Source: Pipra filicauda (Eukaryota > Chordata > Aves > Passeriformes > Pipridae). From it: 64,000 nt of DNA. The translations under genes were made by a program, and so were the position numbers. The notes beneath the pieces were generated by a model. It did no database searches. It was not told where the DNA came from and saw only the letters and a list, made by a program, of their open reading frames with translations. The stretch is from assembly GCF_003945595.2 (NCBI RefSeq), contig NW_024104162.1, positions 2,294,001 through 2,358,000 of the forward strand, given 5' to 3'. Each line of letters starts with the position of its first letter. The first letter of the stretch is position 1. This document shows positions 47,011 through 59,490 of the stretch, in pieces.

Positions 47011-50000
47011 GTAAAACAGACCATTTTATGCCTTCCCAGTAGTTCTTGCAGTGACAGGAATGAATTTTTCCCGCCACACAGGTGAGTGCTATTGAGTTCA
47101 ATAATGTCTTGTTGAGAAAGAGCATATCTTTTAGAGTACATCCATCCTCTATGAAAAGCCTCCAGGTGATGATAAATGCATCCCTTTCCTTGACAAAGTG
47201 TGCTAATGGTTGTTCTCCACTGGTGCAAAGTGAAGGTATAGTTGCTATTGAAAGTGGTTTTCAGCATCATTATTAGTTAGCTTTTCATAGCCAAAAAAAA
47301 ATAATAAAAAAAATCAAAAGAATGCTCCTTTTAGCTCTCCATGACATTCACAGCTCCCACAGCAGACGGTCTAGTGAGTAAATATAAAGTAACAGACTTT
47401 CTAACCACACTATTTACTTGGTTCTTTGCAATGGCTCTGAATGAGCCATTAAGGACTGTTGTGTAAATATAGGATTATGGGCTCTTTAAACACATGCTAT
47501 TCACTGCTTTGCCATTATGGGGATCTCTCACTCCCAGGCTCCTACTGACAGACTCTTTGTTAATCCTTCTTTCAGAGGAAAGACAGCACTGGCTCTCTGC
47601 TCCTTGCTTTGCCATCCACCTGTGTAACTCAAAGGGCGCCAGTGGGAGAGCTCTGCCTCTTTGGCTGAGCACACACAGGATTCGTCATCCTCCTGGGGTT
47701 AAAATGATCATGGCATGCAGGTTACATTTTGGCATCCCACTAATGTGACTTCATTAGGCTTAAGCAGATTCTCCATGTGTCTATCCCAGTCTTTTCTGAG
47801 GATACTGATGGATTTTTCTGTGGGTTTATGTAAGGACAAGGGTCATTGTTTCCAATCACCATGATACTGTAACTATCTAGTTTAGGAAGGATCCATGCCA
47901 CCACTCATTGGAGACTCCAAAACAGCTCACCCCACCTTTGGGCAGAGTCAAGACTGATAGCAAAAGACCAAGCAGCTATGGATAGACCCTACTAGTGCAG
48001 TGGTCAAAGTTCTAATCAGCAGTCCAGACTGAACTTTCAGTTATATCAAGTTATATCAATAAAAGCTATTAAAAAACAAAGTCTTGCAAACACACACACA
48101 CTCCATAATCTGGTGTTCTTATTCATTCTCAAAAATACTACATTTTTACAAGATGTGCTAACATTTGGCCTCAAGCTATTGGACTTTACGTCCTGCCAGC
48201 AACAGTGGGAAACCACAGAGATGAGACCCTGAGTGGCAATGAGGAACAACTCCAAGCATCAGTGAGAACTGGGAGAGCTCCAGTCATTAGGAAGGGTACA
48301 GGAAACACCATGTACCCTCAACCAGCATGAGGTATTCTGATGTCTGAGACAACATATGGCTTGCCAGTTCCTTTCCGTGGTGGGAGAGGATGGAGACTGA
48401 AAAAAGAAGCGGCTTAGGAGCTTCTTATTTGTTTCCACTCTTTCAGGTAATTTTGTAGGTCAATCCAAGTTACACATAGTGTAAGAAAATGTAAAAACAA
48501 CTTCCACAACCTGATGCCATTGACTCCCTTATGCCTTATGTTGTCTAAATAACGAGGCAGATCAGAGGATGCTCCACCACCACCACAGTTCAGAACAAAT
48601 GCAAAGCATCCAGAGGATATGCACAGCATCAGAGCTTACCCCTAACTGAGATCCCAGAAAAAAGCAAGTTCCTGAGTACATCCCTTCCATATCTGCCCTC
48701 TGTTCCTGAAGCAGTGCTGAGTTTCCTGAGTGTAGGGCAGGATGCCGCCCAGCAGATTCAGTTTTCCTTCCTTTCACTGCTTCAAGTCTCATTTCGACAG
48801 GAATCCTAAGGCTTCTGCTTCACAGGAGCCTCTCACATCTTAATAATAATCAGATACTGAGCTTCCAAAAAGACATGCTAAGTCTGAGCCTGGGGCTGGC
48901 TCCAAAGTCTGCTGAACTTGAATGAAATATTAACAGTGATTTGGATTAGACGCTTTATGGTTTGACAGGCAAGAAAGAGGGGCTGATTGCTCCTTGCACT
49001 CCTACAAATGTAAATCATCTAAAAGAAGGGAGGATAAAGTCATGATTTTCCTACTTGCCACATGAGTCCTTTGACCTGGTAACTAACAGCATCACTTGCT
49101 CCAGGACAGCCAGGGCAGCCTGTGCCTCATGGGGGGGTGTCTCCTGATAAGCCAAAGTGGGGATGGAAGCACAACCCTCAAGGTTTTTAATCTTCAATAT
49201 GCTGAAGGACCATGATCTAACTAGTAACCCTTGGTATTACACCTGATTTTGCCTGTGTCTAGAGAGGCCAATTTCTTTTATGGCTCTAATTTACCAAGTC
49301 TACAAATGTCAAGCCACAAAAGGTCTTAATAGTACTAACAGCTTTGCTTAAAAGGTAGCAATTAATAATCCCACTGCTTTTCCAATTTTCTCTTTAAGTT
49401 TTTATGTCCTTTATTGTGAGTCCTTGGCAGACATTTTAAGGTTTTTGTCTTACAAGTCTTGAGATGCTTAGAGGTTTGAGATCTCTGTGGCATGAAAATA
49501 TATAAAACCACAAGCTCAGAAATGACACAGGCCTTGTTAGTTAGTGGCTGCATAATTCATGTCATCTGTACTTCTTTCTCTGTTTCTGGTGGCTTCAAGC
49601 ATGTATGGAGGGTGGAGTACTTGAGCTAATAGGCTCCAGCTAGCTGAACCTGGCAATATCTAGCTTTAACTCCAGTTGCTTTGGACAGCCTATCCAGGAT
49701 TGATGATGTTGCTGCATGTTCTGTCTATAGAAAAGCCGTGGTCTTTTCTAGGATTTTTAAAATAATTGAGTCTTTCCTTAGGGAAGAAACAGACATAGAA
49801 TTATAATTATGAAATCTGAATGCTGATTAGGTGACATAAAATTCTTGCTTTCACAATACTTGCTAGAAGACTTCTACCAGCAAAACATGCTCAGGATGTC
49901 ACTTTTACATCACAGTCAAAAGATAGTGAGGCCAGAAGTTCTGGACTGGTGCCAGGCTGCTGTACCCTGCCTCGGGCTCAGCAGAATCCCTCACAGGACA

Positions 50001-52032
50001 CGAGAACTGTCTCTGCAGTTGCCTACATTGCAAGGCACCACTTAGAGCTCTGTGGAGAACATAAGATACCGAAATCTCCCACTAATGTACTTGTTTGCTG
50101 AAAACTATTTCAGCCTGCCTTTGTCAGCCTGTTTGCTGGTGTTCCCAGCAAGGATTTGGAGTAGATCTGAAGTCTGGCTGGACTTTTCACTTCAGCTCGG
50201 TGAGCCAGCAGGCTGGGGTCTCAAGGAGTTTGCTTTCTAATCAGCCATCTAAAAGCACACTTTGTGTCACAGGGAAACCTGACAACATTGCAGCAATTAA
50301 AAATATCTTCGTGGCTACACTGAAGCTCCATCACAAGATCTAATCAAGCTCTTGAAAACAGCTCATAAATTTTACAAGGGAGGAACAGCTGGAGTTGGCA
50401 TGAGGGAGTGCTGTTGTTTTGGCTCGCAGATACAATAATTCCCTAGTATTAAAAAAAAAGTCTGCTACACACATGCTAATCCCATGGATGTGTTTCTATT
50501 TGTTTTTTTCTGTCTTTCTTCCCACATCATTTTTGTGAGTGTTTTGAGTTTGGGTGATAATTTTGGAACTGAAAATGTTTTTAGTGGTTTAATTTAAAAA
50601 GCAAAAGGGAAAGAAAAGGTGATTTCTTTTTCTCTATTGTGTTGTAAATAATTTTTGACCCTAAGAAACAAATGCACAAACAAACAAAAAAAATAAGCCA
50701 TGAAAGCTTTGATCTACAGAAAAAGAAAACTGACTGATATTTAAAGAAGCAGCAAAATAAGGAAAACTCTTTCTCTAAACACTTTACAGATCAGAAAATA
50801 ACATCTTCTGTCATTTTGACTGCTGCATTTGGAGCCTCAGGAGCAGAACTGTCTTTATGAGTAGGAAAAGCAAGAACTTACCTATTTAAGGAAGAAGTTA
50901 GAGGTGGCAAAAAAGCCAGTTTGAAGTACCATAAACATTATTTGGAGACATTAATTCTTAAAGAGCAGTTTTGAGTTTTACTAGAAAGAAAGGAAATTGA
51001 AAAGAATGCATTGCAAAATAAATTGATCCTGCTCAGGTTACGGTTCCATAGGCCCTATCCAGAGGATCCTCACACCCATGGAAAAGTCAGGGAGCCACTA
51101 CGCAGGCACAGGAATCTGCCTGCAAAAGGTAGATCTTGCCTTGCATAGAGGGGTTTCTCCAAATAGAGTGTCCTGAGAAGTAAGCTCCATGTCACACAGG
51201 TGTGGTGCAAAGCATGGCACATCTGGGCCATCAAGCAACTCTATTCTCTCCAGGTTACCTGGCATGGCACTTGCTGAGAAGTGCAATGTGAGCCCAGCAC
51301 CTCACCTCTGGTGCTGGTCAGCAGCTGATGCCAAGGGAACAGGAGAGAAGCCACATAATTACCCTCCTTCGAACACAGCACCAGATTGTTTGTTGTTCAG
51401 GGAGTTTCTGAGCCCAAGGTGGCACCTCTGTTCTTAGCAGCTCTTGGGGGATTTTGCTGCTCTGGATTTCTCCAGACAATCTTTTGCACCCTTGTAAACT
51501 TCCAGCATCCATGGTACCCTCTGTCCTGAAGCTCAGCTCCACATGAAATGAAGAATTGTTTCACTGTTTTTATGTCAAATATGCAACTTAATGGCTTAGT
51601 GTCTTGTACTAGACAAGAACTATTGTCCCCTACTCACCTCCTTCAAGTCACTGGAGATCTGGTCAATCAAATCTGGGATTCTTTGATTCTAGAGAAACTG
51701 ACTTTTCAGACAGGATCTAAAACCAGGGATCTGTCCCAGGTGATTAAGGAGCAAAATAAGACACTTCAGTGAGTCTTTACAGGACTGTTGCAGTTGAGGT
51801 GCTTTTGTTTCCTGTTGCACCAAGCACTTCTGAAGCTCTCCTACCCCAGAGAGAGATCAGGTTCTGCCTGGAGAAATACACAGTGTAATTTGGATTGGAC
51901 AAGGCAGAATGCACAAAAGCAGACACAAGACTAAGGGACCCTCAGCTTTTGTGGGCAACTGAAGGAGATCTGGGAAGGAGATGGGGCTGTTCATCACTCA
52001 TGGAAAGAGATGAGCAGCACTTCATATTGAAG
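47011..52032. other. Long unique stretch, no gene recognised
   Basis: A-rich run at 47292-47313 and a short CA run at about 48090-48102. 48042-48058 holds a 9-bp direct repeat gttatatca with period 9-10. 50440-51010 is A/T-rich. No gene or clear transposon recognised. Confidence 0.45.
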
Positions 52033-52245
52033 GACAGCACAGTCCAATGGTAAGGGCTTCAGTCAGGGGCTCCAGGAGGCCTAGGATCTCATCCCAGTTG
52101 TAACCCTGGCTGGCTGGATTGTATTGGCTTTCACATTTTTTCCCTGGGTGCAAAATAGAGAGGCTAATACTGATTCACCTTCAGAAAGTGCTGTGAAAGC
52201 TATAGATGAAAAGTGCAATGGAAAAGTTAAGCAATATTAAGGATT
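52033..52245 (+). mobile_element. MIR-type SINE, nearly full length
   Basis: Head gacagcacagtccaatggta and a B-box-like ggatctcatcc (52084-52094) match a tRNA-derived promoter. The middle gggtgcaaaatagagagg and ctaatactgattcacc match the TGTAAAATGGGGATAATAAT segment. The tail gtgctgtgaaagctatagat and gatgaaaagtgc (52205-52216) match the 3' end common to amniote MIR variants. About 210 bp, close to full length. Confidence 0.75.
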
Positions 52246-53372
52246 ATGAAGCCACAAAGTTCTCCAAATAGAAGATGCTAAAAAGTACAAAGTGCTATTA
52301 TATTTTTATTAAAAATGTTATAGCCAGGTACTCTCCTCCCTTTCATTGAATGCATCCAACTTCCTTCCTCACTGATGGAAATTGAATTACTTGCAGTGTT
52401 TTGTACCGAAATTTTTTATTATATTCTAAAAAAAAAAAAGATACTAATAATATAGATCCGATAATTAAATTGCCACTAGAAGGTGATAAGTCATGAATGG
52501 AACAAACAAAGAGAATAAAAGGGAAGAGAAATACAAAGAAATGTTTTATATGACCAGCATATGGAATATTAAAAGAATAAAGAAAACATAGCCCTGATAA
52601 TAAAGTCTGAGTAATGACTTTGACAGTTTATGTTCAAGGCATCGTCTGGGCAAAGAAATGGTTTTTTAGAATTTCTGGTGTAACTCTTGCCCTCCTGAAC
52701 TTCAGGACAGGATTTTCCTCTGATCTGAATTTTCAGAAGATCCTACTTCACCATGGCAAGCTACTGCTCCTGCAGGCATTTTACATCAAAAAAGTTCAAG
52801 GAATTTCACTTGGGTGTCTTTTGCTTCATACTGTTTTTCTGACTTTGTGAGAGAAGAGCAGAGGAGGAAGGGCTAAGGGCTGATGGGATGCCCCCAGCTG
52901 TGTTCAACGAGCTTTCAGGCCCTGCTGGAGGGCAGGGTGCTGGGTTGGGGGTTTATCTTGCTGTTATTCCTTGTGGAAAGGAAGAGTGGTGGTCCTCCTG
53001 GAGCTTGTTCTAGAGTAGCCTTTCTTCTGGGCAGGCTGTGTTTACAGTGGAGACAGCTGGCTCTGGGGTACTTTGCTGTCTTTCACAGGTCTGCTGGGAT
53101 GGGAAAGCAAGGCCTGTTTCACAGCATGTGTTAGAGCAACTTCAGGATAGTGCTAATCTCCCTGGCTGAAGCTGTGCTGGGGTTTTGCCCTACAAGCTGG
53201 GGCAGTAGGATATGCTGGTTTTGCTCCCACTTGCTGCCTCCTGTCTGGGAGCAATCCCTTTATGCCTTGAGATGCAGCAGCCAGTATTGCAAAGCTAATT
53301 TTCCAGCTCTCAGTCCTTTGCAGATGTTCCCATTAAGTTAGGATCCTTAGTTGACTGCTTTAGGGCACATTT
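52246..53372. other. Unique sequence, no gene recognised
   Basis: An A12 run lies at 52428-52439 within an AT-rich stretch. 52870-53300 is less AT-rich and open in some plus-strand frames, but no domain is seen. Confidence 0.45.
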
Positions 53373-53418
53373 CTTGCTACTTTAGGCTTCTTAATCTTAC
53401 TACTTTAGGCTTCTTAAC
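53373..53418. repeat. 23-bp tandem duplication
   Basis: Two 23-bp copies (53373-53395 and 53396-53418) share cactttaggc-type sequence tactttaggcttcttaa and differ at only two positions (cttgctac versus cttactac, and the last base). Confidence 0.92.
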
Positions 53419-54684
53419 CACAGCAGAAATCAGGCAGGAAGAGGGAGCTGGTATTAAGGATTATTCAGATAACCACAAGCTGCATAAAGCCCCATTCATC
53501 GAGATGTTTTCATCGACAGGTTTTCATCTGAGAGCTTATGGAAGTGGCTAGAAGTAACCATTCAAATGCTTTCTGTTTCTCAGATAAGCTCTGTAACTCC
53601 CCCAGGTTTATAAACCACATCAACAGAGATGAGCAAAGTCTAGGCTTCAAGTTTTCTGGATCCATTATGATATTGTGCCTTTGCTTGATGCATGAATGTG
53701 AAGGATGGGCTCCCTTTTAGCTGAGAGAGTGCAAGGCTTATGAGGCAAGACCCTGATTTTGCTGAAGCCCATTGAAAGCTGCAAACTGGGAAGCTGATAT
53801 ATAGCAAAAGAGTAAACCAGCTTCCTCTCGATGGCAGCTGGGATGATGCTACAATTTGGCACTTGGCTTCAGGGGAGCTGTGTCAGCAGGTAGTGATGTG
53901 CCATGGTGTCCCACGCCCCGCAGCTGGCTCTGCCAAGTGAAGGAGCAGCTGCCCCATTGGCCTGGGTGTGGGACCTGCCAGCTGTGCCCGGGAACATTCT
54001 GCAACAAGTTCTCCTTTGTTTCATCTTCTGCTTGGGATTTGAGGATTAAAGCCAGAAGGATGAGACTTAACCATGAGAGAAACTGCAGGAGAGCCTGCAA
54101 TGGCAGGTCCTCGTTAGCTGAATCAAACAGCAAGGCTGGTGTTAGTTTGGTTGCAGGGCACTGATGTAGATTTTTCCCATGTGGCAAACACTGAGTGCTG
54201 CAAGTGGCTGTTTGCCGAGACAGAACTTAAAAATAACAATCATTCCCAAGTGTGTCTCCTTCCACTTGTGCTAAGATGTTATTTTGCCAGCAGGTTAGAA
54301 AGGCACAAAGCATTCAGACTAGATGATGACCACAGCTTTTCTTGGCCTTCACCCTGACCTCAGCAAAGTATAATGTTGCTAAATTCTGGAAGGCAAAGGA
54401 GGGAATAGCAACGGAGAAATTTTTCAAGGTCATGCATCATCCAAGGAGGGGATAGCTAAACAATGAGACCCCAACAAATAGGCCTCTCCTTAGAGTCCGT
54501 CTGTAAAGGCTGTAGCACAGTAGGAGACCCAGAGAGGGAATCTGGGAGCTGGTGCTGCTAAAGAGCTGGGCAAAAGGCACACTGCCTCTGCAGCCTTGCT
54601 TGCATCAGCAGGGCTCTTGGCAGCGGGTGGCAACTGCTCTGCTAAGTTATAATAAATGGTGCTTTTGATTAAATTTGGAGCGAT
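53419..54684. other. Unique sequence, nothing recognised
   Basis: Open frames of 102 (plus) and 112 (minus) codons overlap at 53849-54187 on opposite strands. No domains, so treated as chance. Confidence 0.45.
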
Positions 54685-54710
54685 TTCCCTTTAAGAGAAT
54701 TCCCTTTAAG
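54685..54710. repeat. 11-bp direct repeat, period 15
   Basis: ttccctttaag occurs at 54685-54695 and 54700-54710. Confidence 0.85.
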
Positions 54711-57149
54711 AAGAATAATAACCCTTTTTTGAGACCTGAGTGTCGGCAGAAGAAGCTGGTCTTGTTTTCACGTTTTAGCTGTGAAACAGTATCGGGCGGC
54801 ACCATCTGATTCCTTTTCTTACAATTCTTTTGTGTCTTTCCTTTTGTAAGCAAAAATGAGCACATTCAAGCATGAGAGAAAGAAGTGAAATCAGATTGTA
54901 TTGCATTTCTTTGGCATATCTGGTGCAATGCAAGATTTTTTTTCTCCTCTTAACTCCTGAAATTTGAGATAGCCTGAGAAAAAATACTAGCATGGACAAA
55001 AATGGGGAATCAGCTTTCCATCTAAATACTATTTTAAAAAGTCCCATAAATGTAAGTAGCCTTTTTGTGCAGTTAATTTTTTTTTTTATTATTCCTTAGC
55101 TCTGTTTTCAGGTCTTCTCTTCTATGCACTTTCAGATGAGTCCATGTCTTATGAAAGTGATGTTTTTTTAATGGAGTCCATCAGCAGTTCTAACAGCAGG
55201 AACGAAACTGAGTATTTCTTTCTCCAAAACAGCTCTGCTAATTTACTTCAGTCTAAAGTAAAACTGAAAAGATATTATTTCAGTAAATTGTAAATTCATC
55301 ACAAAAAGCAAAACTTCAAGGGAGCTAAAACTGCTCAGGTTACAGTGGTAAAATGATTTAGGTTGAATAAAAAGAGCAGGACAAAGCTGTAGGGAAGTAT
55401 GACACACTGCATTTCAACCCCTTCAAAGGGAAATAAATATTTGGAAGTGTTGCCATCTTTAATTTTGAAGTTATTTTTAAGGGAAACTTTATTGTTTCAA
55501 AATGGCATTTTCTATTTCGAAATTAATCTTCAAAAGGGATTTTAAGGAAATAAGGGTCAACCATTCTAAACTACCTGTTTCAGAACAAATGTGGCATTTC
55601 AAGTTAACCCTGGAATGATTTTTTTTCCAGGGATTTAAATTCTCACTCCTGCAAGTGTTCTGCTTCAATTTGACTCATGCATATTTTTCCCCTCATGAAA
55701 TTTTAGGTTTTGCAACATAAAATAAAAGGCACTTTTTATCCGTCCACCTGCCAAAGCCTCAGTTATCCAGCCCTCACACATGCATACCACTTCTAGGGGA
55801 TGCTGAAGCCTGGCCAAAATCATTCTCTGCCTCTCCATTCCCAGCACTCCAGAGAGCTTTGCCAGCATGGCACAAAACCAACCTGTGCTCCACCATTTTC
55901 CCATTTCTCAGTCCCTGGTGAAGCTGTTCCAGGAACCTCATTCCTGACCTGCAGCCTGTTCATCCATTCCCCAGTGACCAGTCCTAGCACATGGCCTGCA
56001 GCATGACTCCCCCATGTAGATGTGGTTCCCCATGATCAGTCCTGTGCACTCCTCACCCTACCAAAAAGTGAATGTTGCTCAAGCAACCTCACTGGTACCA
56101 CGGCTGAACAGTGACATGTTTGGGACTCAGTGGTTTTGCGGCATAGGGTTAATATCAGACCCTTTTAAAGACAAGGTGCCTTTGAATTTCAGCTTTAAAG
56201 GGGATCTCTGGGCTTTTTTCCAGTTGCTGGACTCATTGGACCAGCATTCCCCTTTGTCTGCTCCAAAGTCACCACACTGCTCCTCTTCACACCAGACAAA
56301 ACCACCACACACTTTCCCAAGGTCTGCCAGTGTTACTCCAAGATCTGGGCAAGTCTCAGGAAGGGGCAATAGGCAGGTCAGCTGCATCTGCTTAGATCTG
56401 GTTCAGAGCTGGTCTGACAAACACTGACTGGCAAACCCATCCTTACTAAGGTGAAGAGTCTGTATGAGAAAGTGAGATTAGTCATTCTAATCATAGGTTA
56501 GGAGCTGCTCTTTGGATCTGGGACAACACCAGCATTTTATCCACCCTCAAGCTGATAAAACTGGCTCTTTCTAAAGCATCTCTGTGCTGTAGAGATGGAT
56601 ATGGCTTTGTCTCCCTTCTCCCCTGGTTCATTCTGAGCAGATATCTGCTATTTTATCCTCTCATCAGTGAAAGTGTGGGGATTTCACAGAAAGCCTGAAG
56701 TAATTTTCAAGCTGTAGAAGTTTTGCAGACATAACTTTCTCCTTTCTTAGTAGAAAACCACTGTATTTTTCAAACATGAAAAGGTGTTGCTCTCAGCCCA
56801 GGAGGTACCTCCTAAGAGCCACTTCCCAAGTTTTTCCCATCTCTGATTATACAGTCTTGACAGGAATCAGCCCAGCACAGTTTTCTACAGCACAATCTCA
56901 CTCAAGGTGGCAAAGGGCAGTACATTAGCTTCAGCACTGGTGGAAGTTTAAGGGCAATGGTTTTAAGCAAGCACATTAACGAGTGAGGAGGGCTGCTCTG
57001 CCAGACACCAGGATAAAGGGTTATTTCTGGAGGCATTGGAGCTAATAGCCATGCTACATTTTTTTGCTGTTACCTACCCTTCCTCTCCTGCCTGCCCACA
57101 AGCAGCTAGGAACTCCCCAATTTTGGGGTTTCAGGATTGGGAAGATAAG
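54711..57149. other. Unique sequence, no gene recognised
   Basis: T-rich runs lie near 55078-55088 and 55620-55628. A 135-codon plus-strand frame at 56020-56427 has no recognised domain. Confidence 0.45.
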
Positions 57150-57300
57150 GATTCTGGCCCTTTTTCAGATCACCCCCCCAAGTCACGTCATCACAATGTG
57201 CCTCAGTTTCTCCAAGAGAAAAAGGAGCATAAATACACCAGTGGTCTCTGATGAAATATTAAAAAAGCTGTAGAAATATTCAAATGAAAAATTAGTGAGG
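57150..57300 (+). mobile_element. MIR-type SINE fragment
   Basis: agtcacgtcatcacaatg precedes the core word tgcctcagtttctcca at 57199-57214. Downstream aagctgtagaaatattc and aaatgaaaaatta match the MIR 3' end (AAGCGCTTTGAGAT...GATGAAA type). The tRNA-like head is not visible. Confidence 0.62.
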
Positions 57301-58139
57301 AAACAACACGTAAAAATTATTCTAAAACTCTATTACTAAGTGCTCTTGCCCTTACACTAATTATTTAGTGTGGTACAAGAATTAAATACCAGACTCTATA
57401 CACACACGACCCCCCACACCGGCTACTTGGGTAATTTTGGTGCTCTGAGAGTAACTGTCTGCACCTCTAATTTCTTGTCTGGTCTTTGACTCCTGCTCCC
57501 CATGACAGGATCTGTTCCCCAGCCCTCAGCTGTAACACGACTCACATCATTCAGGAGCTGATGCTGTGAGATTGCTACCCAAGATGAAAGAAATCTCATA
57601 GGAACAAGGGAATCTGGGAGACTTGCAGTACAAGGCAAAGCCCCAGAGGTACTTGGGGGCTGCAATGAATCAAAGTTGCCTTCCTCATCTTGCTACCCCG
57701 ATCAGTAAAACCAGACTGCTGGCCTGCCACTGATCCCAGCTGCTTCTGCTTGACGGTATCTGCATTCATACCATTGCCATGGAAAGCTCGGATGTGAGTT
57801 AACACAGAAGTCCTGGGTGTACCTTATGTGCTTAATGGACACTTGCAAAACCTGTTATGTGCTTTCACACCCTCATTTAGCAAGGGAAGTTTTCTGTGGC
57901 TTCACAGAAGTGGATAAGAGAGAACACAGAGGGGAAAACCCTTCCCAGTTGCCCATGTTTCTTCACAATAAAGTGCCAAAAAGAAATCTCTCCTCTTTCT
58001 AACCAGTGAGAGAAGGCACAGGCCAGGAGAGACCAGAGCTGTTCCCACTCTCTCCCAAGCACCACAGTCTTATTGCTCATGCAGCACTCGGTGTCCAAAA
58101 TACCAAGGGGTCTGGCAAGGGCTGCTGGAGGCAACTGCT
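57301..58139. other. Unique sequence, nothing recognised
   Basis: A short cacacacgacccccc stretch lies near 57401. No gene or transposon recognised. Confidence 0.45.
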
Positions 58140-58335
58140 ACTCAGAGCTCAGCGGCAGCAGAGCGTGAAGGAAGAACAGCCCACAGCAACCAGCGAGGCA
58201 GAACAAACCGCCCACCCTGACAGTGCCCTCCCTGCCCATAGGAGGGGAGAAAGGGAATTTTGGCAGTTGCTCAGAGGGGAATGCGAGGGCTGCACCTGCC
58301 TTCTGTCTCCCGCATCCCTCGCTTGGGGCAGGAGG
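58140..58335. other. Small CpG-richer patch
   Basis: Several CpGs (agcggc, agcgtg, agcgag, accgcc, atgcgag, cccgca, ctcgct) cluster in about 200 bp. Open frames overlap on both strands with no recognised domain. Too small and weak to call a CpG island. Confidence 0.3.
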
Positions 58336-58580
58336 TGAAAACCTATTTGCTGCTGGCAGAGAGGGTCTGATGGCTGCTGCTGATCCAGGAATGTTACTTA
58401 TTGATTGTCCTGGGGTGCCTGGAGGTGGATATTGTGTAAGCAATGGTTTAATTGCATATATATGTAGATACTTCTGCTCATTCGCCATCCTGGAGCACCA
58501 CTAATGAAAAATGTGTTCAGATAGACTGACTGCAGGTATGTAGCCTTCTTCATTGTCAGATAAGAAGCTTTACAGAACTG

Positions 58581-58598
58581 AAATAAATAAATAAATAA
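58581..58598. repeat. (AAAT)n tetranucleotide repeat
   Basis: Four and a half copies of AAAT. A similar short AAAT run occurs at 61900-61916. Confidence 0.9.
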
Positions 58599-58599
58599 T

Positions 58600-59471
58600 A
58601 TTGGCATGACCAGAAGTCCTAGACATTTTTGGACTCAAAAGACTTTTCCTTAATTTAGCCCTGCAGTAAGTCCATGTGCATGTCCAAATACAGCTGATCA
58701 GCCAGCGGGGAAAGCACTTGCCTAATTAATCTCTGGAGTGACAGTGTCTGCATACAAACCAAGTGTGCATCTGCTTGGTAGATGGATTTGCACATCTCTA
58801 GTGCCATACTTGTGTTTCGGTGACACATCAGTTCCTGAGCACACATGAAAAGAAAGATGTTGTCTTCTGCCACCACCCACAAGCCTGCTATTCAAAATAA
58901 ACTCCGGGAGCCCCAGGCTGGTGAGACTTTGCTGTAAATTCTGTGTTGACCTGTACCATACATATTGACACCTGTAATTCTGTAGATGTCCATGTCTGCA
59001 TACAGATGTCTCTCTTTTATGCTTTTTAGAGAGCTGAACTAAAGGAATGCAGTGAATTGGGGTGGAAATCTGCCAGCTTTGGTCTAATCAACCTCTGTGA
59101 CTGTATCTGCAAGCAGTAGAGGCACAGGGCGCCCTTTCACCTGTCTTGAAGTGCAGCCATCCCAGGTATGGGCTGAAAAAGGTTTTTCCATGCATTACAG
59201 TCCCACACAAAAGTTTAGGACAGGAAATGACAGATGTACCAATTTATCAACACACTCTGTTACAAGTAGCAATGGTAGATCCTGAAGTGATGAGCTGATA
59301 CACAGCAGGAACTGAATTAATCTCTGAAAACAGGAAAAGGATGTCAAAAGGAGCAGATTTGATCCAACCTTTGTTTCAAAATTTAAACTTAAATTAAATA
59401 TCCTCCTAATTATTTCCCGCATTCACAAGTTTTCATTCCCTGTGTCTTTACTCCAAGTGCTCTCTAAAGTG
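58600..59471. other. Unique sequence, nothing recognised
   Basis: No gene, RNA or transposon recognised. Confidence 0.45.
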
Positions 59472-59490
59472 AAAAAAAAAAAAAAAAAAA
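59472..59490. repeat. A19 homopolymer
   Basis: Nineteen consecutive A residues. No CR1, SINE or retrocopy body was recognised immediately upstream, so it is treated as a simple homopolymer. Confidence 0.95.

Noticed and set aside
47995..48060. Possible MIR head (gtgcagtggtcaaag)
   Set aside because: Only a short head-like word matches. No core or tail follows.
50780..50840. Possible reverse-strand MIR core (actttacagatcagaaaat)
   Set aside because: The match stops after about 18 bp and the expected gaaactgaggc segment is missing.
59472..59490. Poly(A) tail of a retrocopy
   Set aside because: No recognisable mRNA-, CR1- or SINE-derived body upstream and no flanking target duplication seen.
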